A DNA stretch of 64,000 nucleotides, taken from contig NZ_CP114052.1 of NCBI RefSeq assembly GCF_027125355.1, forward strand, positions 124,001-188,000, in the 5' to 3' direction. The position numbers and the translations under genes are program-made. Below the pieces are notes generated by a model, which saw nothing but the letters and a program-made list of their open reading frames with translations, was not told where the DNA came from and did not search any database. Source of the DNA: Peptostreptococcus equinus (GTDB lineage Bacteria > Bacillota > Clostridia > Peptostreptococcales > Peptostreptococcaceae). This document shows positions 52,861 through 63,382 of this stretch, in pieces; positions within the stretch are counted from its first letter, which is position 1; each line of letters opens with the position of its first letter.

Positions 52861-53754
52861 ATGAATAAGAGTGTAAAAAAAGCAGTAATACCAGCGGCTG
52901 GACTAGGAACAAGATTTCTTCCAGCTACAAAAGCACAACCAAAGGAGATGCTACCAATAGTTGATAAACCCACTTTACAGTATATAATTGAAGAAGCTGT
53001 AGCATCAGGTGTAGAAGAGATATTAATAATTACAGGTAGAAATAAAAAATCAATAGAAGATCACTTTGATAAATCTGTAGAACTTGAATTAGAACTAGAA
53101 AATAAGGGGAAAAATGAATTGCTTGAAATTGTAAGAGAAATTTCAAACATGGTTAATATTCACTATATAAGACAAAAAGAGCCGAAGGGGCTAGGTGATG
53201 CTATATATTGTGCAAGACATTTTATAGGAGATGAACCTTTTGCTGTAATGCTAGGAGATGATGTAGTGGATAATCAGGGTGGGACACCTTGTTTAAAACA
53301 GTTAATTGATGCCTATGATGAAAAGAAATCTACAATATTAGGAGTTCAAAAGGTTGCAAAAGAAAATACTGACAAGTATGGTATAGTAGATGGAGAAAAA
53401 GTATCAGAAGGTTTATATAAAGTTAATTCACTTGTCGAAAAGCCAGATACAGATAAGGCTCCATCAAATATAGCTATATTAGGTAGATATATAATTAGAC
53501 CAGAGATATTTGATATATTAAGTGATTTACCGGCAGGAAAAAATGGAGAGGTTCAATTAACTGATGCCCTTGAAAAATTAAATGAAAAAACTGATGTGTA
53601 TGCTTACGAATTTCAAGGTAGAAGATACGATTCAGGAGATAAATTAGGTTTTTTACAGGCCACAGTGGACTTTGCTCTAAAAAGACCAGAACTAAAAGAA
53701 CCATTCTTAAAATATTTAAAGGAAGTTTGTGAAAAACAAGAAAGTGACAGGTAA
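52861..53754 (+). CDS. galU: UTP--glucose-1-phosphate uridylyltransferase
   Basis: 297-residue enzyme making UDP-glucose for cell-wall polymers and glycolipids. KAVIPAAGLGTRFLPATKAQ (nucleotide loop), PKEMLPIVDKPTLQYIIEEA, RQKEPKGLGDAI, VMLGDDVVD and VEKP are canonical GalU/GtaB signatures. AAGGAGA precedes the ATG. Confidence 0.97.
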   Translation: MNKSVKKAVIPAAGLGTRFLPATKAQPKEMLPIVDKPTLQYIIEEAVASGVEEILIITGRNKKSIEDHFDKSVELELELENKGKNELLEIVREISNMVNIHYIRQKEPKGLGDAIYCARHFIGDEPFAVMLGDDVVDNQGGTPCLKQLIDAYDEKKSTILGVQKVAKENTDKYGIVDGEKVSEGLYKVNSLVEKPDTDKAPSNIAILGRYIIRPEIFDILSDLPAGKNGEVQLTDALEKLNEKTDVYAYEFQGRRYDSGDKLGFLQATVDFALKRPELKEPFLKYLKEVCEKQESDR

Positions 53755-53756
53755 TT

Positions 53757-53864
53757 ATGGCAAAAAAGAAAAAAACGTTTCAAAAATTAGTAGTAATATT
53801 TATAGCATTAATGTTTATTGTTTCTAGTGTTGCTTTTACAATTAGTGTTCTGTTACAAGGGTAG
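53757..53864 (+). CDS. Small single-pass membrane protein (DUF4044-like)
   Basis: 35 residues, from ATG 53757 to TAG 53864. A basic start MAKKKKTFQKL is followed by one transmembrane helix (VVIFIALMFIVSSVAFTISV). The pattern resembles the DUF4044 family, short Firmicute membrane proteins that include, as I recall, the pneumococcal PBP2a activator MacP. It starts 2 bp after galU and ends 9 bp before rho in the same direction, so it is inside an operon. GACAGGTAA offers a modest ribosome binding site. It is too short for most automatic gene calls. Confidence 0.72.
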   Translation: MAKKKKTFQKLVVIFIALMFIVSSVAFTISVLLQG

Positions 53865-53873
53865 GAGGTTTGT

Positions 53874-55316
53874 ATGTCAGATTTAGATACTCTTAAACAA
53901 GAGCTTTCAAAGGAAGCTTTGGTTGAACTTAGATTAATGGCAAAAGAGCTTGGTCTAAAATCAATCACAAGCCTAAAAAAAGCAGATTTAATAGAAAAAA
54001 TTATTGAAGCAAAAACTCAGTTAGAATATAGTAAGCAAAAAACATCTAAACAAGAATATAAAAAAAGTACTGAAGATGATGCTGAAAACAGCAAGCAAAA
54101 CAATAGAAGGATAAAAAATACGAATAATTTTATTGGTGATAATAATACGAATAATAGAAATTTTAGAGATAGTGATAATATTACTCCTCCACCTATTACA
54201 GAGGAAAATAAGGCTCAAGGGGTTCTTGAAATATTGCCAGATGGATTTGGTTTTTTAAGAGGAAGTAACTATTTATCAACAGAAAATGATATATATGTAT
54301 CTCCAAATCAAATTAGAAGATTTAATTTAAAGACAGGTGATTTTGTAAGTGGTGTAACAAAACCTGAAAATCAAAATGAAAGATTTAAAGGTCTTATGTA
54401 TATATACAGTATAAACGGAGAGAATCCATCAACAGGAAGATCAAGAACTCCATTTGAACAATTAATACCAATATATGCAGATCAAAAGTTGAAGTTAGAA
54501 GTTGGAAGTAATCCAATATCAACTAGAATTATGGATTTATTTGCTCCAGTTGGTAAAGGGCAGAGAGGGTTAATAGTGGCTCCTCCAAAGGTGGGTAAGA
54601 CTATTCTTTTAAAGGAAATTGCAAATTCTATTACCGAAAATTATCCAGAAGTTACGCTAATCGTATTATTAATAGATGAAAGACCAGAAGAAGTAACTGA
54701 CATGAAAGAGTCAATAGACGGGGAAGTGATTTTTTCTACATTTGATCAAGCGGCAGCACATCATGTAAAGGTTGCAGAAATGGTACTTAATAGAGCACAA
54801 AGATTAGTGGAGCATGGAAGAGATGTAGTCATATTATTAGATAGTATAACTAGATTAGCTAGAGCCTACAATTTATCTATAACACCTACTGGTAGAACCT
54901 TATCTGGTGGTTTAGATCCAGGAGCTTTATATGGACCAAAGAAGTTTTTTGGAGCGGCTAGAAATATTAGAAATGGAGGATCACTTACCATATTAGGAAC
55001 AGCTCTAGTAGATACGGGTTCAAGAATGGATGATGTTATTTTTGAAGAATTTAAAGGTACTGGTAATATGGAATTAAATCTTGACAGAAGTCTAGCTGAA
55101 AAGAGAATATTTCCAGCGATTGATGTATATAAATCTGGAACTAGAAGGGATGATTTGTTACTTACAGATGACGAACAAGAAGTAGTCTATAAGCTTAGAA
55201 GAGCACTTAGTGAAGAATCAACTCAAAGCGTTACAGATAGAATAATAGAAGAAATGAAAAGAACAAAGAATAATAAAGAATTAATAGATTTGATAAAAAA
55301 AATAAATTTCTCTTAG
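53874..55316 (+). CDS. rho: Transcription termination factor Rho
   Basis: 480-residue hexameric RNA helicase. A Rho_N (SAP-like) domain covers residues ~1-48. A polar linker of ~49-105 rich in Asn, Lys and Ser ([16 protein letters not shown]) follows, then the RNA-binding cold-shock domain ([15 protein letters not shown], ~115-180). The RecA core has Walker A APPKVGKT (~238-245), [25 protein letters not shown] (R-loop region) and [19 protein letters not shown]. The linker is absent from E. coli Rho. AGGAGG precedes the ATG. It is followed by rpmE as in most Firmicutes. Confidence 0.97.
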   Translation: MSDLDTLKQELSKEALVELRLMAKELGLKSITSLKKADLIEKIIEAKTQLEYSKQKTSKQEYKKSTEDDAENSKQNNRRIKNTNNFIGDNNTNNRNFRDSDNITPPPITEENKAQGVLEILPDGFGFLRGSNYLSTENDIYVSPNQIRRFNLKTGDFVSGVTKPENQNERFKGLMYIYSINGENPSTGRSRTPFEQLIPIYADQKLKLEVGSNPISTRIMDLFAPVGKGQRGLIVAPPKVGKTILLKEIANSITENYPEVTLIVLLIDERPEEVTDMKESIDGEVIFSTFDQAAAHHVKVAEMVLNRAQRLVEHGRDVVILLDSITRLARAYNLSITPTGRTLSGGLDPGALYGPKKFFGAARNIRNGGSLTILGTALVDTGSRMDDVIFEEFKGTGNMELNLDRSLAEKRIFPAIDVYKSGTRRDDLLLTDDEQEVVYKLRRALSEESTQSVTDRIIEEMKRTKNNKELIDLIKKINFS

Positions 55317-55331
55317 TTATTGATAAAGATG

Positions 55332-55360
55332 TTGTCTAAGTCAAATTATTATGATATAAT
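55332..55360 (+). promoter_or_regulatory. rpmE promoter
   Basis: TTGTCT (55332-55337), 17-bp spacer, TATAAT (55355-55360) with TG extension (TGATATAAT). Confidence 0.8.
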
Positions 55361-55376
55361 AAGGGAGTTGAATTTT

Positions 55377-55403
55377 ATGGAATCGAAAGATTCGTTACTA
55401 TAA
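55377..55403 (+). promoter_or_regulatory. rpmE leader hairpin (candidate)
   Basis: GAATC-GAAA-GATTC (55380-55393) is a 5-bp stem with a GNRA tetraloop in the rpmE 5' UTR. The same bases can be read as an 8-codon ORF (MESKDSLL, stop). Ribosomal protein leaders that bind the protein itself are common, but I cannot match this one to a known class. Confidence 0.35.
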
Positions 55404-55424
55404 GCGGAGAAAGAGGTGAAAAGA

Positions 55425-55625
55425 ATGCAGAAAGATATACAGCCAGAATATAAAGAAGTTGAAGTTCGTTGTGCATGTGGAAACACATTTATGGCAGGAT
55501 CAACTCAGGATGAAATAAAGGTAGAAATTTGTTCAGAATGCCATCCTTTCTATACTGGAAAGCAGAAGAATATAGAAAAAGGTGGAAGAATCGACAAATT
55601 TAAGAAGAGATTTAACATGGAATAG
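55425..55625 (+). CDS. rpmE: 50S ribosomal protein L31
   Basis: 66 residues, zinc-binding (C+) form of bL31 with CAC (C16, C18) and CSEC (C36, C39), plus [16 protein letters not shown] and CHPFYTGKQ signatures. The ATG at 55425 follows AGAGGTG. A GTG at 55416 is in frame but lies inside that site. Confidence 0.97.
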   Translation: MQKDIQPEYKEVEVRCACGNTFMAGSTQDEIKVEICSECHPFYTGKQKNIEKGGRIDKFKKRFNME

Positions 55626-55631
55626 TATTCT

Positions 55632-55668
55632 AAATCCAATTTGTCTAAAGGCAGATTGGATTTTTTTT
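55632..55668 (+). terminator. Terminator after rpmE
   Basis: AAATCCAATTTG/CAGATTGGATTT stem with a 10-nt loop, followed by eight T in total. Confidence 0.92.
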
Positions 55669-55690
55669 ACATAAAATAGATTATAAGGCC

Positions 55691-55742
55691 TAAGTTCTAT
55701 AGGCTTTTTTTGTTTTTTAATAAAAAAAGCCTATAGAACTTA
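55691..55742. repeat. 21-bp perfect inverted repeat between rpmE and glpP
   Basis: Arms at 55691-55711 and 55722-55742 are exact complements with a 10-nt centre. The left arm also forms a shorter GCCTA/TAGGC hairpin with sequence just upstream (from 55688), ending in a T7 run. The right arm gives the mirror situation on the - strand. It may be a pair of back-to-back terminators, or a small mobile-type repeat. Confidence 0.85.
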
Positions 55743-55837
55743 CTTTATTGTAGTGATATAATTTAGCTATTGAGATTTGATAAAAATAATATATTAATGT
55801 AATTATAATAATAAAAATTATGTTTGAGAGGGTAAAA

Positions 55838-56419
55838 ATGATTTCGTCTAAAAAGTTAAAAGATAAATTTGAAGATAATCCTATGGTAGTAGCTGTTACC
55901 AACGAAAATACCTTGGAGTTTGCATTGAAATCAAGTAATGAGATAGTCTTTTTATTGAGTGGAACTATATCTGATTTAAGGGAAACTGTTGGTAAATTAT
56001 TAGAAAAAAATAAGTTGGTCTTTGTGCATATAGATATGATATCAGGTATGTCAAGCTCGCCAGCTGTGGTGGAGTTTGTTGGAGATATATTTGAAAAACA
56101 GGTAGGTATAATAACTACAAAACCAGCTTTAGTAAAAAAAGCTATCAGTGAAAATATAAGAGTAATACATAGAGCTTTTATGGTTGACTCAAAATCAAAG
56201 AATATATTCCTAGAAAATATTACTCAGAATTTTACTCCAGATGCAGTTGAAATTATGCCAGCAATGGTACATGATGTAATAAGAGAAGTGAGGGAAAAAT
56301 TGCCTAAGATGACTATTATAGCAGGAGGTTTAGTTAGGCATAAAAAAGAAATATATGAAATAATAAATAGTGGTGCTGATGCAATTTCTACAAGTAGTAT
56401 AAAATTGTTAAAAGACTAG
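55838..56419 (+). CDS. glpP: Glycerol uptake operon antiterminator GlpP
   Basis: 193-residue TIM-barrel-like regulator that, with glycerol-3-phosphate bound, lets RNA polymerase pass leader terminators of glp genes in Bacillus. NPMVVAVTNENTLEFALKS, IVFLLSGTISDL, FVHIDMISGMSSSPAVVEF and ITTKPALVKKA match the family. The ATG at 55838 is 6 bp from GAGAGG; an upstream ATG at 55820 precedes that site. It lies directly before glpF, and two leader terminators of the expected kind follow. Confidence 0.94.
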   Translation: MISSKKLKDKFEDNPMVVAVTNENTLEFALKSSNEIVFLLSGTISDLRETVGKLLEKNKLVFVHIDMISGMSSSPAVVEFVGDIFEKQVGIITTKPALVKKAISENIRVIHRAFMVDSKSKNIFLENITQNFTPDAVEIMPAMVHDVIREVREKLPKMTIIAGGLVRHKKEIYEIINSGADAISTSSIKLLKD

Positions 56420-56433
56420 ACAAAAATATAAAA

Positions 56434-56471
56434 AGAAAACGTTGACATACGTATATAAATCATGGTATCAT
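56434..56471 (+). promoter_or_regulatory. glpF promoter with overlapping cre-like site
   Basis: TTGACA (56442-56447), 18-bp spacer, TATCAT (56466-56471) with a TG extension (TGGTATCAT). AGAAAACGTTGACA (56434-56447) matches the cre consensus TGWAANCGNTNWCA at all defined positions except the first and covers the -35. CcpA bound here would block transcription in the presence of preferred sugars. Confidence 0.78.
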
Positions 56472-56510
56472 TTTCCTATAAAATTTAATATTTGTTGAGT
56501 TATGAATATA

Positions 56511-56556
56511 AGAGTATATAGAGTCTATTCAATGTGGGCCCACTATGCTCTTTTTT
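56511..56556 (+). terminator. glpF leader terminator (GlpP target)
   Basis: Between the promoter and glpF an imperfect hairpin (AGAG...ATAG with CTATGCTCT, plus an inner GTGGG/CCCAC stem) is followed by TTTTTT. With glpP directly upstream, GlpP-dependent antitermination is the natural reading. Confidence 0.75.
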
Positions 56557-56586
56557 AATTTCAGCAAGATAATTAGGAGGATTTAT

Positions 56587-58811
<2,225 letters not shown>

Positions 58812-58839
58812 TTGAAGACTAGCTAACAAATTGATTTTG

Positions 58840-58848
58840 TGCTATAAT
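58840..58848 (+). promoter_or_regulatory. Extended -10 promoter of the glycerol-3-phosphate dehydrogenase operon
   Basis: TGCTATAAT, about 40 bp upstream of the leader terminator, with no convincing -35. Confidence 0.55.
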
Positions 58849-58890
58849 GATAAAAGAATAAATTAATAAAAATATAATTATTGAATTAAT

Positions 58891-58937
58891 AGAGTACACG
58901 AAACCAATTCATGCTTGGTTTTGTGTGCTCTTTTTTA
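58891..58937 (+). terminator. Leader terminator before the glpA-like gene (GlpP target)
   Basis: 17-bp arms (58891-58907 and 58915-58931, allowing two G-T or bulged positions) and TTTTTT. It lies between the promoter and the ribosome binding site of the GlpA-like gene. Both glp leaders share AGAGTA at the start of the hairpin. Confidence 0.85.
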
Positions 58938-58952
58938 AGTTATGGAGGTAAT

Positions 58953-60386
58953 ATGTACGATATTATAATTGTAGGTGGCGGTGTAATTGGATGTTCAATT
59001 GCTAGAACACTATCAAAATATGATAAGAAGATAGGGCTTATAGAAAAAAATTATGAGATTTGTCAAGAAACTACAAAAGCGAACTCAGCTATAGTTCACG
59101 GCGGATACGACTGTAAGCCAGGTTCTTTAAAAGCAAAAATGAACGTAAAAGGAAATTCGATGTTTCCTGAATTAAGTAAAGATCTAGATTTTACGTTTAA
59201 TAAGATAGGATCTTTAGTTTTGGCATTTAGTGAAGATGAAATGAAAACGGTTGAGGAACTTTACAACAGAGGTATAGAAAATAAAGTTCAAGGTCTAGAA
59301 ATAATAGATGCAAAGAGAGTAAAAGAAATAGAACCAAAGGTGTCAGATCAAGTAGTAGGTGCTTTATATTGTGCATCAGCTGGTGTAGTTGATCCATTTA
59401 ACCTAACTTATGCAATGATGGAAAATGCAATGGATAATGGTGTAGAGTTGTTTACTGAAACTGAATTAATAGGACTTGAAAAAAATCATGATGGAATATT
59501 AGTAAAGACTAATAATGGAGATTTTCAGACCAAATATGTAATAAATGCAGCTGGTCTTTATTCTGATAAAATAGCTAATATGGGTGGAGATTATGATTTT
59601 AACATAATACCAACTAAGGGAGTATATAGGCTATTTGATAAGAAAAAATCTGATACTATAAACACAGTGCTTTTTCAAACACCAACTGAAAGAGGTAAGG
59701 GCGTTTTGGTTACAGCAACCTATGATGGAAATACAATGATAGGACCGACTTCAGATAAAATAGGTACTGTGGAAGATACAACTACAGAAAGTGAATCTCT
59801 GGCTATAATAGACAAGTTAGGAAAATTATCTGTACCAGACCTTAATCCTAAAAATACTATTCGTGTATTTACTGGAGTAAGAGCAAAACCTAATACAGGC
59901 GATTTTATGATATATGCTTCTAAAAATATGGAAGGTTTAGTTCACTGTGGTGGTATTGAATCGCCTGGTTTAGTGTCTGCTCCTGCAATAGCTGAATATG
60001 TAGAAGAAATATTGATAGAGAATGGAATGGATACAAAGAAAAATCCTAATTACAATCCTAAGAGAAAGGGTATAGTTAGAATTTCTGAATTATCGACTGA
60101 AGAAAAATCAGAAAAGATTAAAGAAAATCCTGCGTATGGAAAGATTATTTGTAGATGCGAAACAGTTTCTGAGGGAGAAATAATAGAAGCAATAAGAAGA
60201 AATGCTGGCGCAAAGACAGTTGACGGTGTTAAGAGAAGAGTAAGAGCTGGTATGGGTAGATGCCAAGGTGGTTTTTGTGGACCTAGAGTAATAGAAATAC
60301 TTGCAAGAGAGTTAAATATAGATCCAACAGAAGTTAGAAAAGATTTGTCTGGTTCAAAAATAGTAGAAAGACATTTAAAAAAATAG
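58953..60386 (+). CDS. GlpA-like FAD-dependent glycerol-3-phosphate dehydrogenase with BFD-type [2Fe-2S] domain
   Basis: 477 residues. The N-terminal Rossmann motif YDIIIVGGGVIGCSIARTL binds FAD, and the DAO-fold core contains NSAIVHGGYD and VINAAGLYSD. The C-terminal BFD-like domain has cysteines C400, C402, C437 and C442 (ICRCETVS, GRCQGGFCGP). It probably oxidises glycerol-3-phosphate to DHAP. The ATG at 58953 follows TGGAGG; the frame open from 58911 begins in the terminator. It forms an operon with the next two genes, a clostridial trio resembling GlpA plus partner flavoprotein. Confidence 0.9.
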   Translation: MYDIIIVGGGVIGCSIARTLSKYDKKIGLIEKNYEICQETTKANSAIVHGGYDCKPGSLKAKMNVKGNSMFPELSKDLDFTFNKIGSLVLAFSEDEMKTVEELYNRGIENKVQGLEIIDAKRVKEIEPKVSDQVVGALYCASAGVVDPFNLTYAMMENAMDNGVELFTETELIGLEKNHDGILVKTNNGDFQTKYVINAAGLYSDKIANMGGDYDFNIIPTKGVYRLFDKKKSDTINTVLFQTPTERGKGVLVTATYDGNTMIGPTSDKIGTVEDTTTESESLAIIDKLGKLSVPDLNPKNTIRVFTGVRAKPNTGDFMIYASKNMEGLVHCGGIESPGLVSAPAIAEYVEEILIENGMDTKKNPNYNPKRKGIVRISELSTEEKSEKIKENPAYGKIICRCETVSEGEIIEAIRRNAGAKTVDGVKRRVRAGMGRCQGGFCGPRVIEILARELNIDPTEVRKDLSGSKIVERHLKK

Positions 60387-60394
60387 GGGGAAAT

Positions 60395-61654
60395 ATGTTA
60401 AATTACGATTTAGTTGTGATAGGTGGAGGTCCTGCTGGACTTGCAGCTGCAGTTGAAGCTAAAAAGAATGGAATAGATTCTATTTTGATTATAGAAAGAG
60501 ATAGAGAATTAGGTGGTATATTAAATCAGTGTATACACAGTGGATTTGGACTTCACGAATTTAAAGAAGAACTGGCTGGACCTGAATATGCACAAAGATT
60601 TATAGATCAAGTAAACGAATTAGGAATTGAGTATATACTAAATACAATGGTTATAGAGCTTAACAAGGATAAAGAAATAATTGCTCTAAGCGAAGATGGT
60701 CTAATTAATATAGGAGCTAAATCTATAGTTCTTGCTATGGGATGTAGAGAAAGAACTGCTGGCGCAGTTGCTATGAATGGATATAGGCCAGCAGGAGTAT
60801 ATACAGCAGGTATGGCTCAGAGAATGATGAATATGGAAGGGCTTATGGTAGGTAAGGAAGTAGTTATTTACGGATCAGGTGACATAGGCCTAATAATGGC
60901 AAGAAGAATGACACTCGAAGGAGCTAAGGTCAAGTGTGTAGTAGAAATATCTCCTCAGTCAAGCGGTCTTAATAGAAATATAGCTCAGTGTTTAAATGAT
61001 TATGATATACCGCTATATTTAAGTCATAATATAAACAAGGTTCACGGAAAAGAAAAAATAGAAGGTGTCACTATATGTAAGGTTGATGAAAAATGGCAAC
61101 CAATAAAAGGGACTGAACAATACTTCTCTTGTGATACTTTATTATTATCAATAGGATTAATACCAGAAAATGAATTGACGGTAAATGCTGGCATAGAAAT
61201 TGGTGAAGTTACAAATGGACCTAAAGTCAAATCAAATATGGAAACTAGTATGGAAGGTGTATTTAGTTGTGGAAACGTATTACATGTACATGATATAGTT
61301 GACTTTGTTACTAAGGAAAGTAGAGTTGCTGGTAAAAATGCAGCTGACTATATCAAAGGAATAAACGATTCAGATGGAAAAAAACTTTTTGAAACTGAAG
61401 CTGGAAATGGAGTTTCTTATGTAATACCAAACTATGTAGTATCTGGTGGAAAAGACGGAGCAAACCTATATTTTAGATCTAGAAAACCTTATAAAAAGGT
61501 AGAAGTAAAAGTTCTTATAGGGGATAAAGTAATCAAGACTAAAAAAATGCCTGCTATGATACCTTCTGAAATGGTAAACATTCCACTTAGTCCAGAAGAA
61601 ATAGCGAATTTAAACGACAAGATAAAAGTGGAGGTGAAAGAGATTGGAAAATAA
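60395..61654 (+). CDS. NAD(P)/FAD-dependent oxidoreductase, partner of the GlpA-like protein
   Basis: 419-residue pyridine-nucleotide oxidoreductase. FAD motif VVIGGGPAGLAAAVEAKK, GGILNQCIHSGFGLHEF, ALAMGCRERTAG-like segment (LAMGCRERTAG) and the NAD motif VVIYGSGDIGLIMARRM are visible. The CxxxxC redox pair of thioredoxin reductases is not evident. It probably passes electrons from the GlpA-like subunit to NAD+ or another carrier. GGGGGA precedes the ATG; its 3' end overlaps the DUF1667 gene by 11 bp. Confidence 0.88.
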   Translation: MLNYDLVVIGGGPAGLAAAVEAKKNGIDSILIIERDRELGGILNQCIHSGFGLHEFKEELAGPEYAQRFIDQVNELGIEYILNTMVIELNKDKEIIALSEDGLINIGAKSIVLAMGCRERTAGAVAMNGYRPAGVYTAGMAQRMMNMEGLMVGKEVVIYGSGDIGLIMARRMTLEGAKVKCVVEISPQSSGLNRNIAQCLNDYDIPLYLSHNINKVHGKEKIEGVTICKVDEKWQPIKGTEQYFSCDTLLLSIGLIPENELTVNAGIEIGEVTNGPKVKSNMETSMEGVFSCGNVLHVHDIVDFVTKESRVAGKNAADYIKGINDSDGKKLFETEAGNGVSYVIPNYVVSGGKDGANLYFRSRKPYKKVEVKVLIGDKVIKTKKMPAMIPSEMVNIPLSPEEIANLNDKIKVEVKEIGK

Positions 61655-62012
61655 GAAAGAATTCACTTGCATAGTGTGTCCTGTAGGATGTCATTTGACA
61701 GTAACAAAGGAAGAGAATCAGTACAACGTAAATGGTAATACTTGTAAAAGAGGAGAAATATATGCTCAGCAGGAAATGATTGCTCCAAAGCGCAATATAG
61801 CATCTACTATCAGAGTTGAAGATGGTTTTTTAAATTTGGTTCCAGTGAAAACTGATAAGCAAATACCTAAAGAAATGATATTCGATGTTATGAAAGAAAT
61901 AAATAAGTATAGAGTAACAGCACCTATAAAAGTTGGAGATATTTTAATAGAAAATATTCTTGGAACAGGATCAAATATTGTAGCAACTAGAAATATAGCA
62001 AAAAATAATTAA
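61644..62012 (+). CDS. DUF1667 cysteine-rich protein
   Basis: 122 residues. The N-terminal Cys motif CIVCPVGC (C9, C12, C16) with NTCKRGEIYA (C34) resembles Fe-S or zinc sites of formate dehydrogenase/nitrate reductase N-termini. This small protein regularly accompanies the two preceding oxidoreductases in clostridia and is probably a subunit of the same complex. TTG start at 61644 after GGAGGTGAAAG, overlapping the preceding gene. Confidence 0.9.
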   Translation: MENKKEFTCIVCPVGCHLTVTKEENQYNVNGNTCKRGEIYAQQEMIAPKRNIASTIRVEDGFLNLVPVKTDKQIPKEMIFDVMKEINKYRVTAPIKVGDILIENILGTGSNIVATRNIAKNN

Positions 62013-62135
62013 AAACAAAAGACTAAATTATACAAAAATATACAAACAGAAAATTGTTACGTAGAAAAATAGAGATTAGTAGAGTCTTAAAAAATAAAAA
62101 CGACTGACTGTAAGCAAAAATTTATACTATTAAAA

Positions 62136-62168
62136 AGGCTCTCCTTGAAATTATGGAGAGCTTTTTTA
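62136..62168. terminator. Bidirectional terminator between the glp operon and azlD
   Basis: GCTCTCC/GGAGAGC stem with A-rich and T-rich arms, between convergent genes. Confidence 0.88.
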
Positions 62169-62498
62169 ATATATATAGTTAATAAATATAAAAATTATTA
62201 TTCCTCCAGAAATAACTGATAGACCTATATTTTTGAATTTTATAGAGATAATGCTGATTAATACTAGAGGTATAAGTTTATAATTTTCGATAGAAATGAA
62301 AATTTGTCCATTTTTAAAAAAAACGTCCTTTATTATCAAGGCAACGAAAACGCCAAGAGGTATATATTTTATAAATCTTTCAAATTCTTCTGAAGTTCCC
62401 TTTTCTCCACTTAGGGCAAAAGGAAGATAGCGAATTAAAAACATAAAAATAAATGAAACAAAGATAATAAAATAGATTAGAAGGTTTTTATTCAACAT
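62166..62498 (-). CDS. azlD: Branched-chain amino acid transport protein AzlD
   Basis: 110 residues with about four transmembrane segments. RYLPFALSG near residue 24 is typical of AzlD, the small subunit that works with AzlC in branched-chain amino acid (and azaleucine) export. It overlaps azlC by 11 bp and has AAAGGAGGG ahead of its ATG. Confidence 0.92.
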   Translation of the reverse strand: MLNKNLLIYFIIFVSFIFMFLIRYLPFALSGEKGTSEEFERFIKYIPLGVFVALIIKDVFFKNGQIFISIENYKLIPLVLISIISIKFKNIGLSVISGGIIIFIFINYIY

Positions 62499-63204
62499 TT
62501 ATCCCTCCTTTTATTCTATGTTTTTTATCTAGGAAATAACCAATGCTTGTAACTATTAAGGCTATAATTATAAGATCTAATCCGCCTTGATAGATAGAAA
62601 GTACTATAAATGATACTATAATAGCAACAAAAAGCATTAAAATATCTAAATTATCCTTTATTCTAAGGACTGTAAGAACTACAAACATACTAGTCATCAT
62701 AAAAAATGCTAAGTCTACAGGTATATCAATAATTTCACCAAATAAAGCACCTAATAAATTACCAATCATTCCAAAAAAGCAAGCGAAATATCCTAAATAA
62801 AGAGCTTGTTGACTATCCCAATTTTTATCTTTTTCAAACATAATCTTATCTATAGCAAAAGTTTCATCTGTCACCAACAGAGAAAAAAGAATCTTTTTAA
62901 CGCCCTTTAAATCTCTTACATCATTTATCAAAGACGAGCTATACATTGTATTTCTCAAATTTGTTATTAGTATCGTCACTATAAGATATAGGGAAATTTC
63001 AAGTGAAACTCCAGAAGCTAGCATACTAGCAGAAATAAATACAGCACTACCTGAAAATACAAGAACAGCAAACAAAACAACTTGTAATGGATTAAAACCA
63101 ACCTTTTGAATCATGGCTCCTCCCATAATACCAAGTGCAACATATCCAAAAGCTATAGGTAATGATGTGAAAAAAGCCTTTTTTAATTTATCCTTTTTTG
63201 TCAT
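62488..63204 (-). CDS. azlC: Branched-chain amino acid transport protein AzlC
   Basis: 238 residues, hydrophobic, with about seven to eight segments. SLPIAFGYVALGIMGG at the N-terminus, FSGSAVFISASML and LVTDETFAI are typical AzlC signatures. AzlC and AzlD form an exporter. TAGGAGT precedes the ATG. The gene is transcribed leftward from a promoter that overlaps a long inverted repeat. Confidence 0.93.
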   Translation of the reverse strand: MTKKDKLKKAFFTSLPIAFGYVALGIMGGAMIQKVGFNPLQVVLFAVLVFSGSAVFISASMLASGVSLEISLYLIVTILITNLRNTMYSSSLINDVRDLKGVKKILFSLLVTDETFAIDKIMFEKDKNWDSQQALYLGYFACFFGMIGNLLGALFGEIIDIPVDLAFFMMTSMFVVLTVLRIKDNLDILMLFVAIIVSFIVLSIYQGGLDLIIIALIVTSIGYFLDKKHRIKGGINVE

Positions 63205-63238
63205 ATCTACTCCTATTTTTAAAAATTATAATAAAAAC

Positions 63239-63302
63239 ATTATAACATCTGATAATAAGCTATAACAATACTTTAGAATATTCTTATAGCTTATTATCAG
63301 AT
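63239..63302. promoter_or_regulatory. azlCD promoter with 19-bp inverted repeat
   Basis: On the - strand TTGTTA (63268-63263), 18-bp spacer, TATAAT (63244-63239). A perfect 19-bp inverted repeat (63247-63265 and 63284-63302, 18-nt centre) places one arm between -35 and -10 and the other about 20 bp upstream of the -35. No T-run follows either arm, so it does not look like a terminator. Confidence 0.62.
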
Positions 63303-63382
63303 ATTATTTATTTAGATTAAATTATTGTGTATAATAAATAGTAGTTTTGATTAGAAAAATATTTAAAAAAGGTGGTGAAAAT

